Origin: Blastococcus litoris
GTDB taxonomy: Bacteria > Actinomycetota > Actinomycetes > Mycobacteriales > Geodermatophilaceae
DNA: 64,000 bases
Assembly (NCBI RefSeq): GCF_003075095.1
Contig: NZ_QCZF01000005.1
Span: 124,001 to 188,000 of the forward strand
Direction of reading: 5' to 3'
In this document: piece by piece, positions 51,235 to 60,483 of the stretch
Layout: each line of letters opens with the position of its first letter
How positions within the stretch are numbered: the first letter of the stretch is position 1
Program-made: the position numbers and the translations under genes
Notes under the pieces: model-generated
The model's input: the letters and a program-made list of their open reading frames with translations, nothing else
What the model was told of the DNA's origin: nothing
Database searches by the model: none

Positions 51235-51453
51235 TCAGGCCGAGCCGTCGGCGCCACCGTCGGCACCTCCGTCGGCACCGCCGTCGGCACCGCCGTCCGA
51301 GCCGCCACCTGCCGCACCACCGTCCGCGGGTCCGTGCCCGCCTCCCGCGGCACCGACGTCCATGGCGCCGTCATCCGCGGGCCCGCCCTCGCCGTCGGCC
51401 AAACCATGGTCGGCGCCTTCGATCGGGCCAAACCCGTGCGTCATGTCGTCCAT
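51235..51453 (-). CDS. Small Gly/Ala/Asp-rich repeat protein
   Basis: A 72-residue acidic protein from ATG 51453, with AAGGAG 8 bases upstream. It starts MDDMTHGFGPIEGADHGLAD and ends in GGADGGADGGADGGADGSA, built on 12-base repeats. It contains no membrane segment or cysteine. Such short low-complexity proteins are often disordered or surface-linked, and I cannot give a function. The opposite strand (51053-51559) is also open but has no ribosome binding site. Confidence 0.5.
   Translation of the reverse strand: MDDMTHGFGPIEGADHGLADGEGGPADDGAMDVGAAGGGHGPADGGAAGGGSDGGADGGADGGADGGADGSA
51245..51304 (+). repeat. Five 12-base tandem repeats
   Basis: Units of CCGTCGGCACCG and close variants, in frame with the Gly/Asp protein on the minus strand. 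Each encodes a four-residue GGAD-type unit. This is a minisatellite-like repeat in which copy number could change without a frameshift. Confidence 0.85.
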
Positions 51454-52066
51454 TGCCGTGGCTCCTTCGATGACGTCGTCCTGGGCCACCGGCCGGCGGC
51501 CCCCGGCGCTGCTTACCTCGGGCGTCGCGCGCTCACACCCGGCCGAGCTGCGCCGGTGAGGTTGGGGATGCCGCCGTCGTCGTGTACGCGCACCGGGACG
51601 CCGTCGCAGTGGCGCTGCAGCTTCCGCTTGCTCAACACGCACCCGGCAACTCCGCTTCGGACAAGTGGGCGGGCCGGGGCCCCGTCGAGCACCTACTGGC
51701 GACAGGGGGCGGGGTGTGCGTCAGACCAATCTCTGCTGGAGGGGATGCACACGGCCTGGACGGGGGCCGGGCATAGAGGTCGTCGCAGATGGCTCGTTGC
51801 GGCTCCCTAGGTGGCGGCCCGAAAGACTGCCGCGCTCTTTCCGCGGCTGCGCTGCTGTCAGGGACAGGAACGCCCGCCGACGTGGACGGCGAGAACACGC
51901 CGGTCTGCGGGCACCGGCAAGATTCCGTCGCTTCGGACCATCGATCCACGGACCGTGGCCGGTCAGGCGTCCTCTGGCTGCATGGGTGGACATCCTGGCA
52001 CCTCGCACGCGACTGCGTGATACGTGAGCCTCGACTCGCCACCCTGCCTTCGACCGAGGAGAAAAC
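51454..52066. other. Non-coding stretch upstream of the aldehyde dehydrogenase gene
   Basis: About 610 bases. It should contain the promoters of the two flanking genes. Several open frames run through it on both strands, but none has a domain-like sequence or ribosome binding site. The last bases give GAGGAGAAAAC just before the dehydrogenase ATG. Confidence 0.4.
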
Positions 52067-53503
52067 ATGACGGTCACGCCGTACTGGATCGCCGGCGAGC
52101 CGGGCTCCGGCGCCGAAATCCTAGAGGTCGTCTCGCCGCACGACGGCCGCGTGGTCGGCCGCACGACTCTGGCTACGCCCGAGGACGTCGAGGCAGCGAC
52201 GGCCGCCGCGCACGATGCACTCGCCGCCTGCGCGGCCACGCCGGCACACCGGCGCGCCGCGGCTCTCGATCACGTCTCGCGGCGGTTGGGCGAGCGTGCC
52301 GAGGAGGTCGCCGCCCTGATCACCGCGGAGTCGGGCAAGCCGCTGAAGTGGGCCCGGCTGGAGGTGAACCGCGCCGTCTCCACCTTCCGCTGGGGCGCCG
52401 AGGAGGCCCGCCGCTGGTCGGGCAGCCTGCAGCGGCTGGACACCGATCCCGCCGCAACCGGACGCATGGCCCTGGTGCGTCGTGCACCCCGGGGCCCGGT
52501 ACTGGGCATCGCACCGTTCAACTTCCCGCTGAACCTTGTCGCCCACAAAGTGGCGCCAGCGATCGCGGTCGGCGCGCCGATCGTGCTGAAGCCTGCCCCC
52601 GCGACCCCACTGACGGCATTGCTGCTCGGTGAGATCCTGGGCGAGACGGATCTTCCGGCAGGGACGTGGTCGGTCCTCCCGGTGACTAACGACGTCGCCG
52701 GCGAGATGGTCCGCGACCCCCGACTGCCCGTCGTCTCGTTCACCGGCTCGGTGCCCGTGGGCTGGTCGATCCGTGATGCCGTGCCCCGCAAGCACGTCAC
52801 CCTGGAGCTCGGAGGGAACGCTGCCGTCGTCGTGGCCCCCGACCAGGACGATGATGCTCTCGCCTGGGCTGCGTCCCGCATCGCGACCTTTGCGATGTAC
52901 CAGGCCGGTCAGTCCTGCATCTCGGTGCAGCGGGTCTTCGCGCACCGCGACGTCGCCGGAATCCTCACCGAGCGGGTTGTCGAGGCTGTGCAGAACCTCA
53001 GCACCGGTGATCCCGCGGACGACGCCACCGATGTCGGCCCGCTGATCGACGAGGCGGCCGCCCGCCGGGTGGAGACCTGGGTCGAGGAGGCGGTCGCCGC
53101 CGGCGCCACGGTGCTCACCGGCGGCACCAGGGCCGGTGCCGCCTACGCGCCCACCGTGCTGACCGACGTCCCTGCGACCGCCAAGGTGGCGTGCGAGGAG
53201 ATCTTCGGGCCGGTCGTCGTCCTCGACGTCGTCGACACAGTGGACGAGGCGTTCGGCCGGGTCAACGACAGCCGCTTCGGTCTGCAGGCAGGCGTCTTCA
53301 CCCGCGACCTGCAGTTGGCATTCCGCGCTGCTCGCGAGCTCGAGGTCGGTGGGGTTGTCATCGGCGATGTTCCCAGCTTCCGCGCCGACCAGATGCCCTA
53401 CGGCGGCCTCAAGGACTCCGGGACCGGCCGCGAGGGCGTGCACGCGGCGATGGAGGACCTGACCGAGGAACGGGTGCTCGTCCTCACCGGCATCGACGTC
53501 TGA
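52067..53503 (+). CDS. Aldehyde dehydrogenase, possibly for succinate semialdehyde
   Basis: A 478-residue NAD(P)-dependent dehydrogenase with a good ribosome binding site (GAGGAG). It has the catalytic triad of the family: N152 in IAPFNFPLNL, E247 in LELGGN and the nucleophile C284 in AGQSCIS. The motif EEIFGPVVVL also fits. The length is normal. It faces the gabT-gdh operon and shares a terminator with it, so oxidation of succinate semialdehyde from GABA is the likely job. The substrate is an inference; many aldehyde dehydrogenases look like this. Confidence 0.9.
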   Translation: MTVTPYWIAGEPGSGAEILEVVSPHDGRVVGRTTLATPEDVEAATAAAHDALAACAATPAHRRAAALDHVSRRLGERAEEVAALITAESGKPLKWARLEVNRAVSTFRWGAEEARRWSGSLQRLDTDPAATGRMALVRRAPRGPVLGIAPFNFPLNLVAHKVAPAIAVGAPIVLKPAPATPLTALLLGEILGETDLPAGTWSVLPVTNDVAGEMVRDPRLPVVSFTGSVPVGWSIRDAVPRKHVTLELGGNAAVVVAPDQDDDALAWAASRIATFAMYQAGQSCISVQRVFAHRDVAGILTERVVEAVQNLSTGDPADDATDVGPLIDEAAARRVETWVEEAVAAGATVLTGGTRAGAAYAPTVLTDVPATAKVACEEIFGPVVVLDVVDTVDEAFGRVNDSRFGLQAGVFTRDLQLAFRAARELEVGGVVIGDVPSFRADQMPYGGLKDSGTGREGVHAAMEDLTEERVLVLTGIDV

Positions 53504-53512
53504 GCCCACGAA

Positions 53513-53546
53513 CCGAGGCCCCGGTCCGGTCGGACCGGGGCCTCGG
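53513..53546. terminator. Bidirectional terminator between convergent genes
   Basis: CCGAGGCCCCGGTCC and GGACCGGGGCCTCGG form a perfect 15-bp stem with the loop GGTC. It lies between the converging aldehyde dehydrogenase and glutamate dehydrogenase genes and can serve both. Confidence 0.88.
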
Positions 53547-53567
53547 CGTGGTCCGGCAAGGGCGGGA

Positions 53568-56500
53568 TCAGGCCGCGCTCTGCCGAAGTCGGTACAGCTC
53601 GTTGGTGAGCACGACCAGCAGGGCGACGGCGTCGTCCCGGGCTGTCGAAGCCGCGCTCCGGACGGCGGCGAACCGGTCGACTGCCGCCGCGTGCCGGGTG
53701 AGGAAGCCGTCGACGCCGTCGTCGGATGCGAGCATCGCTGCGGTCAGCGCGCGGGCGTGCTTGTCGAACTGCTCGCGTAGTGCGGTCTTGGCAGTGAGGA
53801 CCCAGGACGAGTCGCCAGGCGCCTCCACCGCGCCCGCGCGGGCACCCGGCAGCCCGAGGGCATTGGCCAGTGCGAGGTGGCCGGCGACCACCGCCTCGAC
53901 CGGCAGTCTGGTTCGCTCGACCACCCACCCCAGGTCGACCGCCTCCGCCCGGCGGACCAGGACGGCGACGCTCTGGGCCAGCGCGGGACGAGCGCCCGCC
54001 GCCAACAACTGGTCGGCCCGCTCGGGGTCACCCTCGACGACGCGCGCGGCCAGCCGGGCCAGGCCTGGCGCGGCCGCGGTGAGCGACGACGGTGCGGGAT
54101 GGCGGCGCAGCAGCGCGTCCGCCACCCGCTCGGTTACCCGATGCACTTCTGGTAGCGCGAGTCGTTCGACCGCGGGCGGGACGTCCTCGTCGAGCAGGGC
54201 CCACACCGGATCCAGCCCGAGAACCTGCTCGGCGACCGCGAACGCTCGAGCCGCGACCGGCGTGGGCACGCCATGCCGCTCCTCCAACCGGTGCAGGAAC
54301 CCCGGCCCGACCCGGTTCAGCAGGTCGTTGGCCAGCTGCGTGGCGGTGATCTCACGAGCCAGCGGGTGGGCAGCGATCCGGTCTGGCCAGCGCTCGCGCA
54401 CCACCTGGGGGAAGTAGCGCCCCAGCACCGCACCGAGCGCCGGGTCCTCGGGGACGTCGCTGCTCAGCAGCTCCTTCCGCACCAGGTTCTTGGAGTACGC
54501 GAGGAGCACCGCCGCCTCCGGGCGGGTCAGCCCGCCACCTGCCGCGCGTAGCCGCTCGATGTCGGCTTCCGACGGCAGGTGCTCGAGCGTGCGGTCGAGA
54601 CCGGCCTGCTGCTCGAGGTTCCGCATGAGTGCGGCGTGCCGATCGAGCAGGAAGGGTGCCTGGTCGGCGCAGACGGTGAGGGCGCGGGCTTGGTGGGCGT
54701 TGTCGGCGAGCACCGCCGCAGCCACCTCGTCGGTCAGGTCGTGCAGCAACTGATCGCGTTCGACGCCGGTCAACTCGCCGTCCCGCACCGGTCCGGCCAG
54801 GAGGAGCTTGAGGTTCACCTCTCGATCGGACGTGTCGACGCCGGCCGAGTTGTCGATGAAGTCTGTGTGCAGCCGCACCCCGGCGCGGGCTGCGGCGATC
54901 CGCGCGCGTTGGGTCAACCCGAGGTTGCCGCCCTCGCCGACCACCCGGCAGCGCAGCGTCCCCGCGGTCACCCGGACCCGGTCGTTCGCTCTGTCGCCGA
55001 CAGCAGCGTCCGTCTCGTCGTCGGCTCGGACGTAGGTGCCGATGCCGCCGTTCCACAGCAGGTCGACCGGCGCCCGCAGTATCGCCCGCACGACCTCGTC
55101 CGGCGTGAGCTCGGTCGCCTCGATGCCCAGTCGGTGGCGGACCTCGGGGGAGAGGGGAACCACCTTCGCGTCGCGCCGGTGCACGCCGCCGCCTGGAGAG
55201 AGCACCGAGCTGTCGTAGTCGGCCCACGACGAGCCGGGCAGCGCGGCCAGGCGGCGGCGCTCGGCGAAGGAGGCCGCCTGATCGGGGTCCGGGTCGAGGA
55301 ACACGTGCCGGTGGTCGAACGCACCGACAAGGCGGAGTTGGTGCGACAGCAGCATCCCGTTGCCGAAGACGTCGCCGGACATGTCACCGATGCCGACCGC
55401 TGTGATCTCGTCGGTGTCGACGTCCATGCCCAGTTCGCGCAGGTGGCGGCGCACCGAGACCCAGGCGCCGCGCGCGGTGATGCCCATGGCCTTGTGGTCG
55501 TAGCCCGCCGATCCGCCCGAGGCGAATGCATCACCGAGCCAGAAACCGCGCTCGATCGCGAGCGTGTTGGCCAGGTCGGAGAAGGTCGCGGTGCCCTTGT
55601 CGGCAGCGACGACGAGGTAGGGATCGTCCTGGTCGAGCACGACCGTGCGTGCTGGGTGAACCACACGGCCCTCGACGCGGTTGTCGGTGATGTCGAGCAA
55701 CCCGGAGACGAATGAGCGGTAGGCCGCCGCCACCTGTTGACGCACAGCAGCCCGGTCACACCCACGCAGGTCGGCACGCACGATGAACGCACCCTTGGCT
55801 CCGGCCGGCACGATGACCGCGTTCTTGACCAGCTGCGCCTTGAGCAGGCCCAGGACCTCGGTACGGAAGTCCTCGGGGCGGTCGGACCAGCGGATGCCGC
55901 CACGCGCCACCGGACCCCCGCGGAGATGGAGCCCTTCGACGGTGGGGGAGTGGACGAACGTCTCGACCCAGGGCCGGGGCGGGGGGAGGAAGGGAAGCCG
56001 GGGCGAGGCGATCTTGAGCGCGAGCTGGGCCGGTGGCCGCCCGTTGGGGTCCTGGAAGGCGTTGGTGCGGACGACGGCGTCGAGCACGTCGCGCAGCCCA
56101 TGCAGGATGCGGTCCTGGTCGAGGCTCGTGGTCTGGCCCAGCAATTCGTCGAGTTCCTCGCCCGCCGCGGCGTCGACCGCGGCGTCGAGGGCGTCGGGGT
56201 CGTGCTGCGCGGAGAAGCGCCGCACCAGCGCCCGCGCGAACCGCGGCGCGCCCAGGACCGTCTCCTCGATGTAGCCGCGGGACAGCCCCGTGCCGGTCTG
56301 TGCCAGGTAGCGGCATGCCGCACGGAGCACGCCGACCTGGAGCACCGGCAGGCCCTCCGTCACGGTGAGCCGGGCCAGGCCGTCCAGCTCGGTCTCCCCG
56401 GCCCACGCCGCAGCGAGCGCCGCGTCCAGCGCCTGCAGCGCGGTTGCCGGCGCCACGCCGTCGGGCAGGAGCAGGTCCAGGGGGGTCGCCGACTCGTCGT

Positions 56501-56675
56501 CGTCCGGCAGGGACAGCGCGTTCGCGACACGGACGCCGAGTCGTTCGAAAACCGGGACGACGTCGGCGAGCAGCGGCCGTTCGCCAGGCCACTCGACAAC
56601 CACGCCGACCATCGGGCCGGCCCCGGTTGACGCCTGACGGAGCCGGACCCGTTCGCGTAGCGGGGCGGCGGTCAC
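53568..56675 (-). CDS. gdh: NAD-dependent glutamate dehydrogenase, 115-kDa class
   Basis: A 1035-residue enzyme that oxidatively deaminates glutamate to 2-oxoglutarate. The GTG start overlaps the gabT stop (GTGA). The central catalytic region has RGGPVARGGIRWSDRPEDF, LLKAQLVKNAVIVPAGAKG, GTATFSDLANTLA and VGIGDMSGDVFGNGML, typical of the large NAD-GDH family; LLWNGGIGTYV and VVGEGGNLGLTQRAR follow. At about 110 kDa it fits the smaller (115-kDa) class rather than the 180-kDa class, so it is not a truncation. In one operon with an aminotransferase, it would recycle the glutamate formed by transamination. Confidence 0.92.
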   Translation of the reverse strand: MTAAPLRERVRLRQASTGAGPMVGVVVEWPGERPLLADVVPVFERLGVRVANALSLPDDDESATPLDLLLPDGVAPATALQALDAALAAAWAGETELDGLARLTVTEGLPVLQVGVLRAACRYLAQTGTGLSRGYIEETVLGAPRFARALVRRFSAQHDPDALDAAVDAAAGEELDELLGQTTSLDQDRILHGLRDVLDAVVRTNAFQDPNGRPPAQLALKIASPRLPFLPPPRPWVETFVHSPTVEGLHLRGGPVARGGIRWSDRPEDFRTEVLGLLKAQLVKNAVIVPAGAKGAFIVRADLRGCDRAAVRQQVAAAYRSFVSGLLDITDNRVEGRVVHPARTVVLDQDDPYLVVAADKGTATFSDLANTLAIERGFWLGDAFASGGSAGYDHKAMGITARGAWVSVRRHLRELGMDVDTDEITAVGIGDMSGDVFGNGMLLSHQLRLVGAFDHRHVFLDPDPDQAASFAERRRLAALPGSSWADYDSSVLSPGGGVHRRDAKVVPLSPEVRHRLGIEATELTPDEVVRAILRAPVDLLWNGGIGTYVRADDETDAAVGDRANDRVRVTAGTLRCRVVGEGGNLGLTQRARIAAARAGVRLHTDFIDNSAGVDTSDREVNLKLLLAGPVRDGELTGVERDQLLHDLTDEVAAAVLADNAHQARALTVCADQAPFLLDRHAALMRNLEQQAGLDRTLEHLPSEADIERLRAAGGGLTRPEAAVLLAYSKNLVRKELLSSDVPEDPALGAVLGRYFPQVVRERWPDRIAAHPLAREITATQLANDLLNRVGPGFLHRLEERHGVPTPVAARAFAVAEQVLGLDPVWALLDEDVPPAVERLALPEVHRVTERVADALLRRHPAPSSLTAAAPGLARLAARVVEGDPERADQLLAAGARPALAQSVAVLVRRAEAVDLGWVVERTRLPVEAVVAGHLALANALGLPGARAGAVEAPGDSSWVLTAKTALREQFDKHARALTAAMLASDDGVDGFLTRHAAAVDRFAAVRSAASTARDDAVALLVVLTNELYRLRQSAA

Positions 56676-58021
56676 GACACCGCGGCGAACGCGGCGTCGA
56701 GCACGTCGAGCGCCTCGGAGAGCAGGTCCGGACCGATCACCAACGGCGGCAGGAACCGCAGCACGTTGCCGAAGGTGCCGGCGGTGAGGACGACGACGCC
56801 CTGGGCGTGGCAGTGGCTGGCCACGGCCGCCGTCAGCGCGGGGTCCGGCTCGGTCGTGCCCGGCTTGACCAGCTCGATGGCGATCATGGCACCGCGGCCA
56901 CGGATGTCGCCGATGGTGGGGAACCGTGCCTGAAGCGCGCGCAGCCGGGGCAGCATGGTGTCGCCGATGGCGCGGGCAGCACCGGCGAGGTCGAGCTCGC
57001 GCATCGTCTCGATCGAGGCCAGCGCGGCGGCGCAGGCCAGCGGGTTGCCGCCGTACGTGCCGCCGAGTCCGCCGGTGTGGACGGCGTCCATCAGCTCGGC
57101 GCGGCCGGTGACGGCGGCCAGCGGCAGGCCGCCGGCCATGCCCTTGGCCAGGGTGATCAGGTCGGGCACGACTCCCTCGTGCTCGCTGGCGAACCAGTCG
57201 CCGGTGCGGCAGAAGCCCGTCTGCACCTCATCCGCGATGAAGACCGCACCCGCACGGCTGCACCACTCGGCCACCGCGGGCAGGAAGCCGGGCGCCGGCA
57301 CGACGAAGCCGCCCTCTCCCTGGATGGGCTCGACGAGCACTGCGGCCACGTTCGCGGCGCCGACCTGGGTTTCGATCTGGCGGATGGCGCGGGCCGCCGC
57401 CTCCGCGCCGGAGAAGCCGTCGGCATCGCGGAACGGGTAGGACATCGGCACCCGGTAGACCTCGGGGGCGAACGGCCCGAACCCGTTCTTGTACGGCATG
57501 TTCTTAGCCGTCAGCGCCATCGTGAGGTTCGTGCGGCCGTGGTAGGCGTGGTCGAAGACGATGACTGCCGATCGGTTGGTGGCCACCCGCGCGATCTTGA
57601 CTGCGTTCTCGACGGCCTCGGAGCCGGAGTTGAACAGCGCGGAGCGCTTTTCGTGGTCGCCCGGCGTGACCCTGGCCAGCTCCTCGCAGACGGCGACGTA
57701 GCCCTCGTACGGCGTGACCATGAAGCACGTGTGGGTGAAGGAGGCGACCTGTTCCTGGACGGCGGCCACCACGCGCGGGGCGGCGTTGCCGACGTTGACC
57801 ACGGCGATACCCGCCCCCAGGTCGATGAGGGAGTTCCCGTCGACGTCCACAACCACGCCGCCGCCGGCACGCTCGACGAAGACCGGGAGCGTGGTGCCGA
57901 CGCCGGCAGACACAGTCGCCGAACGACGGGCCATGAGCTCTCGCGACCGCGGGCCCGGGATCTCGGTGACCAGCCGTCGTTCCTGGGTCGGGGAGGACTG
58001 GGGTGCAAGCAGATCGGTCAT
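56672..58021 (-). CDS. gabT: 4-aminobutyrate-type class III aminotransferase
   Basis: A 449-residue PLP enzyme from ATG 58021; earlier in-frame starts lie in the regulatory gap. It has the class III features FNSGSEAVENAVKIAR, DHAYHGRTNLT, the PLP aspartate in AVFIADEVQTGF and the PLP lysine K293 in LAKGMAGGLPL. TYGGNPLACAA and RGRGAMIAIEL follow, all typical of GabT. It would transfer the amino group of GABA (or a related amine) to 2-oxoglutarate, giving succinate semialdehyde and glutamate. It is co-transcribed with gdh and divergent from a PucR regulator that probably controls it. Confidence 0.92.
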   Translation of the reverse strand: MTDLLAPQSSPTQERRLVTEIPGPRSRELMARRSATVSAGVGTTLPVFVERAGGGVVVDVDGNSLIDLGAGIAVVNVGNAAPRVVAAVQEQVASFTHTCFMVTPYEGYVAVCEELARVTPGDHEKRSALFNSGSEAVENAVKIARVATNRSAVIVFDHAYHGRTNLTMALTAKNMPYKNGFGPFAPEVYRVPMSYPFRDADGFSGAEAAARAIRQIETQVGAANVAAVLVEPIQGEGGFVVPAPGFLPAVAEWCSRAGAVFIADEVQTGFCRTGDWFASEHEGVVPDLITLAKGMAGGLPLAAVTGRAELMDAVHTGGLGGTYGGNPLACAAALASIETMRELDLAGAARAIGDTMLPRLRALQARFPTIGDIRGRGAMIAIELVKPGTTEPDPALTAAVASHCHAQGVVVLTAGTFGNVLRFLPPLVIGPDLLSEALDVLDAAFAAVS

Positions 58022-58166
58022 GGCGACTCCTGACCTCGACGGGTGAACGGACGCGCATCGAGTCTCAGCTGCACGCACGGCTGCGAGTACTGTCCGGATC
58101 GGCGCGCCGTGCCCCTCTGGATGTCCATTGCGGCACCGGCCGTCGTGCAGTGTGAGAGGAGCTCGC

Positions 58167-59681
58167 GTGCCGGTCACCGTCGCCGATCTGGTCGCCCAGC
58201 CCGAACTCGGCCTGCGCCTGCTCAGCGCAGGTGCTCCGGTGGACCGGCCGTTGTCCTGGGTTCACGTGAGCGAACTGGCGGATCCCACTCCGTTCCTGGA
58301 GGGCGGGGAGCTGCTGCTCATGACAGGGCTCGCGCTGGACCACGGAGAGGCGGCGGAACCGTACGTGCGCCGGCTGGTCCGCGCCGGCGTCGCCGCGCTG
58401 GGGTTCGGTATCGGGGTCGGCCAGGACGTCGTGCCTGCCGCTCTCGTGGAGGCTGCCGAGGACGCCGGCCTCCCATTGCTCGAAGTGCCTCACCGAACGC
58501 CCTTCATCGCGATCTCGCGCGGCGTGTCGGCGGCCCTGGCAGCCGACGAGTACGCCGCGGTCGCCCGCGCGGCCACCACCCAGCAGGAGCTGACCAGGGC
58601 AGCCTTGGCTCCCGGTGCTCCGGCGGCGGTGCTCGGCCGGCTGGCCCGATCGATCGGCGGCTGGGCCCTGCTGCTGGACGCGGTGGGTGCCTCCGTGGAA
58701 GCCGCTCCGCGCGCGGCCGCCCGGCGAGCTTCGGGGCTGCAGGCCGAGCTGGACCGGCTGCGCGGCATGCGGGCGCCTGCCAGTGCCGCGCTGAGCGACC
58801 CGGAGCAGACGGTGCTGATCCAGTCGTTGGGCACCGGGTCGCGCACGCGCGGCTTCCTCGCCGTCGGCCGCTCCGGGCCGCTCCCGCCGGCGGACCGGCA
58901 CGTGGTCAACGCGACCGCCCTGCTGCTGACCCTGCGGATGGAGCAGTCCAGAGCCTTGGACAGCGCGACGGCGGCGCTGCGCGCGGCGCTGCTGCGGCTG
59001 TTGCTGGCCGGGGAGGAGCGGACGGTCGCGGCCGTGGCCGGCGAACTCGGTCAGCAGCTGCCCAAAGAGCCGCTGCACGTCGTCGCTGTGCTGGGTGGTG
59101 AGGAGCATCGCTCCGCCGCGGTGGACGTCGCCGCCGACGCCGCCGCCCACGAGCACGAGCCGCTGTTCTCCGCGGAGCTCGACGAGGCGCTCGTCGTCCT
59201 CGTCTCGGCCGAGGGGCCCCTACCGGTGCGGCTCGGTGTCCTGGCGGCCCGGCTACGAGGTGCGGCGATCGGTTCGTCCCGGCCGGTGGCCTGGGCACGG
59301 CTCGCCGAGGGCGTCCAGCAGGCACGGCAGGCCGCGGAGTACGGCCGCAGCCGGGAGGGCGGGATCGTCGCCTTTCCCGATCTCGCCGTTCCCGGCCTGG
59401 GCGGCCTTCTGGAGTCCACCGCGACGCGAGCCTTCGCGGACGCGCTGCTCGCTCCGCTGGTCGCCGCGGACCGGGCGGGAGCGGGAGACCTGGTCCGCTC
59501 CATTAGGGTGTGGCTGGCTCACCACGGACAGTGGGAGCCGGCAGCCGCGCAGCTCAAGGTGCACCGGCACACGCTGCGCAAGCGCGTGCACCGGGCAGCC
59601 GACCTCCTCGGCCGCGACCTCGAGGACCCCGGCGCGCGTGCCGAGCTGTGGATCGCCCTCCACCCACCCGGCGGCGACTAG
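58167..59681 (+). CDS. PucR-family transcriptional regulator of the gabT-gdh operon
   Basis: A 504-residue protein from GTG 58167, chosen for the AGAGGAG just upstream; a start at 58128 is possible. The N-terminal PucR domain reads TVADLVAQPELGLRLLSAG, then WVHVSELADPTPFLEGGELL. The C-terminus carries the CdaR/PucR helix-turn-helix: AGDLVRSIRVWLAHHGQWE, then LKVHRHTLRKRVHRAADLL. It is divergent from gabT across a 145-base gap, so it most likely activates that operon in response to GABA or a related compound. Its stop codon abuts the wrbA stop codon with no base between. Confidence 0.88.
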   Translation: MPVTVADLVAQPELGLRLLSAGAPVDRPLSWVHVSELADPTPFLEGGELLLMTGLALDHGEAAEPYVRRLVRAGVAALGFGIGVGQDVVPAALVEAAEDAGLPLLEVPHRTPFIAISRGVSAALAADEYAAVARAATTQQELTRAALAPGAPAAVLGRLARSIGGWALLLDAVGASVEAAPRAAARRASGLQAELDRLRGMRAPASAALSDPEQTVLIQSLGTGSRTRGFLAVGRSGPLPPADRHVVNATALLLTLRMEQSRALDSATAALRAALLRLLLAGEERTVAAVAGELGQQLPKEPLHVVAVLGGEEHRSAAVDVAADAAAHEHEPLFSAELDEALVVLVSAEGPLPVRLGVLAARLRGAAIGSSRPVAWARLAEGVQQARQAAEYGRSREGGIVAFPDLAVPGLGGLLESTATRAFADALLAPLVAADRAGAGDLVRSIRVWLAHHGQWEPAAAQLKVHRHTLRKRVHRAADLLGRDLEDPGARAELWIALHPPGGD

Positions 59682-60281
59682 CTAGCCAGCGAGCTTGGCC
59701 GTGATCTCGGCCAGTCGGCGGCCCTGGTACCGCGCCGCGATGAGTTCCGCGTCGGAGGCGGTGGTGGACTTGCCACCCGAGGCGGTGGAGATGCCGTAGG
59801 GGTTGCCGCCGGCCTCGAACAGGAGCGGATCGGTGTAACCCGGCGGCACGATCACCGCGCCGAAGTGGGAGAACACGTTGAACAGCGTGAGAATCGTCGA
59901 CTCGTTCCCTCCGTGGACGTTCTGGGCGCTGGTGAACGCGGTGGCACCCTTGTTGGCCAGCTTGCCGGTCGCCCACAGTCCGCCGAGCGTGTCGATGAAT
60001 TGCTTCATCTGGGCCGCGGGCGTCCCGAACCGCGTAGGGGTTCCCAGCGCGTAGCCGTCGGCCCACTCGAGGTCGGCCGGAGTCGCCACGGGTATGTCGG
60101 TGGTCGCCTCGGCGTGCTCCCGCCAGAGCGGGTTCGAGTCGATCGCTTCTTGCGGAGCGAGCTCGGGGACGCGGCGCAGCCGCACCTCGGCGCCCGCCTC
60201 CTCTGCTCCCTCGGCCAGAGCGGTGGCCAGCTGGTGGACGTTCCCGGTCGATGAGTAGTAGACGACGGCGATGTTCGGCAT
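59682..60281 (-). CDS. wrbA: NAD(P)H:quinone oxidoreductase, WrbA-type flavodoxin
   Basis: A 199-residue FMN protein from ATG 60281, with AGGAG 5 bases upstream. The N-terminus IAVVYYSSTGNVHQLATALA is the flavodoxin phosphate loop. YALGTPTRFGTPAAQMKQFI and GGNESTILTLFNVFSHFGAV are WrbA signatures, and the length fits. It would reduce quinones by two electrons and limit oxidative stress. It converges on the PucR gene with no gap (TAG against CTA), and a divergent TPR gene lies upstream. Confidence 0.92.
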   Translation of the reverse strand: MPNIAVVYYSSTGNVHQLATALAEGAEEAGAEVRLRRVPELAPQEAIDSNPLWREHAEATTDIPVATPADLEWADGYALGTPTRFGTPAAQMKQFIDTLGGLWATGKLANKGATAFTSAQNVHGGNESTILTLFNVFSHFGAVIVPPGYTDPLLFEAGGNPYGISTASGGKSTTASDAELIAARYQGRRLAEITAKLAG

Positions 60282-60483
60282 GGTTCTCCTCTGAGATCGT
60301 GGAGCCCCCGTGACAAACCCGACGAGGTCGGATGCTCTCGATCGAGCGAGATCACAGGGGCCGACCTCGACTCTCCGTCGCGCGCCCCTTGGGGACCTAT
60401 GCAGAAAGCCACCAGGCCGGCGGGGTAGTTGCGCGGATCCGTGAACGCACGCAAGATCGCCGACGTCGGCGGTAGGCAGGGGG

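Noticed and set aside
51245-51304. Possible CRISPR-like array
   Set aside because: The 12-base units are directly joined with no spacers and encode a protein repeat.
51053-51559. Proline/serine-rich open frame on the plus strand
   Set aside because: It is the opposite reading of the GGAD repeat gene; the minus-strand frame has the ribosome binding site.
53568-56675. The glutamate dehydrogenase as a truncated 180-kDa type
   Set aside because: Its length and the translational overlap with gabT fit the independent 115-kDa class; no remnant of the missing part is found upstream.
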